A stretch of DNA of 64,000 nt from Thermocatellispora tengchongensis (GTDB lineage Bacteria; Actinomycetota; Actinomycetes; Streptosporangiales; Streptosporangiaceae): assembly GCF_014202315.1 (NCBI RefSeq), contig NZ_JACHGN010000030.1:1-64000 (forward strand), in the 5' to 3' direction. The notes under the pieces are model-generated. The model did no database searches. It had not been told where the DNA came from and saw only the letters and a program-made list of their open reading frames with translations. The stretch's first letter is position 1. Each line of letters begins with the position of its first letter. Below, one piece after another: positions 63,121-64,000 of this stretch. Made by a program: the position numbers and the translations under genes.

Positions 63121-64000
63121 ATGTTCCGCTCGCTGCGCAACTACAACTACCGGCTGTTCGCCTCCGGTGGCGTCGTGTCCAACGTCGGCACGTGGATGCA
63201 GCGCACCGCCCAGGACTGGCTGGTGCTCGACCTGACCCACGGCAGCGCCGCCGCGCTCGGCACCACCACGGCGTTGCAGTTCGCGCCGCAGCTCGTGCTC
63301 GGGCTGTGGGGCGGCATGCTCGCCGACCGGTACGCCAAGCGTCCGCTGCTGATCGCGGCCCAGAGCGTCATGGGCCTGCTCGCGCTCACCCTGGGCCTGC
63401 TGACCGTCACCGGCAACGCCCAGGTCTGGCACGTGTACGCGATGGCGCTGCTGCTGGGGATCATCTCCTGCGTGGAGGTGCCCACCCGGCAGTCCTTCGT
63501 GGTCGAGATGGTCGGCCGCGACGACCTCGCCAACGCCATCGCGCTGAACAGCTCCAGCTTCAACCTGGCCCGGGTCGTCGGCCCGGCGCTCGCCGGCGTG
63601 CTGATCTACGCGCTGGGCGGCACGGGACCGATCTTCCTGCTGAACTTCCTGTCCTTCGCGGCGGTGATCAGCAGCCTGCTCCTGATGCGCCGGTCCGAGC
63701 TGCGCACGCCCGAGCCCGTGCCCAGGGCCAAGGGCCAGCTCCGCGAGGGACTGCGCTACGTGCTGGACCGGCGCGAGCTGCTCGGCCCGATCCTGCAGAT
63801 CGCGTTCATCTCGATGTTCGTGCAGAGCTTCTCGATGTCGATCGCGCTGATGGCCAGGACCGTCTTCGGCGCGGACGCCTCCTCCTTCGGCGTGGCGTCC
63901 AGCGCGTTCGCGGTCGGAGCGCTCGGCGGCGGGCTGCTGGCCGCCCGGCGTACCCGGCCGAACCGCAGACTGCTGGTCGGTGGCGCGCTGGCGTTCGGCG
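63121..64000 (+). CDS. MFS transporter, 5' part (runs off window)
   Basis: At least 293 residues: MFRSLRNYNYRLFASGGVVS then NVGTWMQRTAQDWLVLDLTH, the enterobactin-exporter (EntS)-like MFS N-terminus, followed by helices with GLWGGMLADRYAKRPLL and EVPTRQSFVVEMVGRDDLAN. The start is uncertain. The same frame is open upstream with high G/C third positions and an Arg/Glu/Ala-rich content back into the marR gene (GTG 63094; GTG 62737, 94 bases inside marR), so the true protein may have a long basic and acidic cytosolic N-terminus. ATG 63121 is the start of the conserved core. The 3' end lies beyond the window. Confidence 0.85.
   Translation, partial: MFRSLRNYNYRLFASGGVVSNVGTWMQRTAQDWLVLDLTHGSAAALGTTTALQFAPQLVLGLWGGMLADRYAKRPLLIAAQSVMGLLALTLGLLTVTGNAQVWHVYAMALLLGIISCVEVPTRQSFVVEMVGRDDLANAIALNSSSFNLARVVGPALAGVLIYALGGTGPIFLLNFLSFAAVISSLLLMRRSELRTPEPVPRAKGQLREGLRYVLDRRELLGPILQIAFISMFVQSFSMSIALMARTVFGADASSFGVASSAFAVGALGGGLLAARRTRPNRRLLVGGALAFG

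Overview
This 64 kb window is chromosomal DNA from a high-GC actinomycete. Codon third positions are almost all G or C, many starts are GTG or TTG, and the gene content (SepF-like protein, DUF1707, DUF3263, DUF2530, DUF3027, a mycosin-like protease, CysO-like carrier, groEL with CIRCE sites) fits Streptosporangiales such as Nonomuraea, with Streptomyces as a more distant match. It begins inside the 3' part of a 5S rRNA gene (end of an rrn operon) and ends inside an MFS transporter gene. I saw no tRNA gene, CRISPR array, transposase or phage structural gene.

Layout. 0-1.4 kb: 5S end, its terminator and a repeat-rich spacer. 1.4-9.4 kb: SepF-like protein, then minus-strand genes for a membrane protein, ArgS with a CtpE-like P-type ATPase, PlsX and a DUF1707 protein. 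9.6-12 kb: an orphan KamA-family radical-SAM enzyme, a 69-residue gene under a near-consensus LexA box, and a PEBP-family protein. 12.7-14.5 kb: Wzt/Wzm-type glycan exporter. 15-20.8 kb: complete peptide ABC importer operon. 20.9-26 kb: minus-strand block with a small secreted protein, thiolase-like/DUF35 pair, mycosin-like protease with a membrane partner, and an SAM hydroxide adenosyltransferase family protein. 26-29.6 kb: DUF3263 protein, convergent otsB/otsA, ECF sigma factor. 29.6-36 kb: SAM-I riboswitch, thrC and cysO, a 2.1 kb repeat island, a cold-shock gene, and groEL behind two CIRCE sites. 36-39.5 kb: MFS exporter with divergent HxlR regulator, L,D-transpeptidase, secreted choice-of-anchor P protein. 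39.9-48.8 kb: GNAT, a HEPN/Abi protein with an unusual hairpin-rich leader, HelD-like helicase, XPB-like helicase and its helicase-associated partner. 48.9-58.5 kb: membrane protein, TetR, HAD phosphatase, cold-shock-domain protein, MFS, a large palindrome with repeats, DUF3027 protein and a sacsin-like GHKL protein. 58.5-64 kb: AraC regulator, DUF2530 protein, NCS2 purine permease, an ABC exporter gene that lost its membrane domain, MarR regulator and an MFS gene cut by the window edge.

How the genes work together. Trehalose synthesis is complete (OtsA makes trehalose-6-phosphate, OtsB dephosphorylates it). The SAM riboswitch next to thrC-cysO links SAM supply to threonine synthase, which competes with methionine synthesis for homoserine phosphate, and to a sulfur carrier for cysteine. 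Three nucleic-acid motors (HelD-like, XPB-like and its partner) lie within 8 kb. The clearest regulatory DNA is a LexA box at 11.2 kb, the SAM-I aptamer at 29.7 kb, tandem CIRCE sites at 34.1 kb and palindromes overlapping the marR start at 62.35 kb.

The strongest candidates for something undescribed are the multi-stem structure in front of the Abi/HEPN gene (41.06-41.21 kb), the SOS-controlled small gene at 11 kb, and the 270 bp palindrome at 53.65 kb. Several intergenic spacers hold degenerate GC-rich repeat islands that open long but unconvincing reading frames on both strands; these are described as non-coding.
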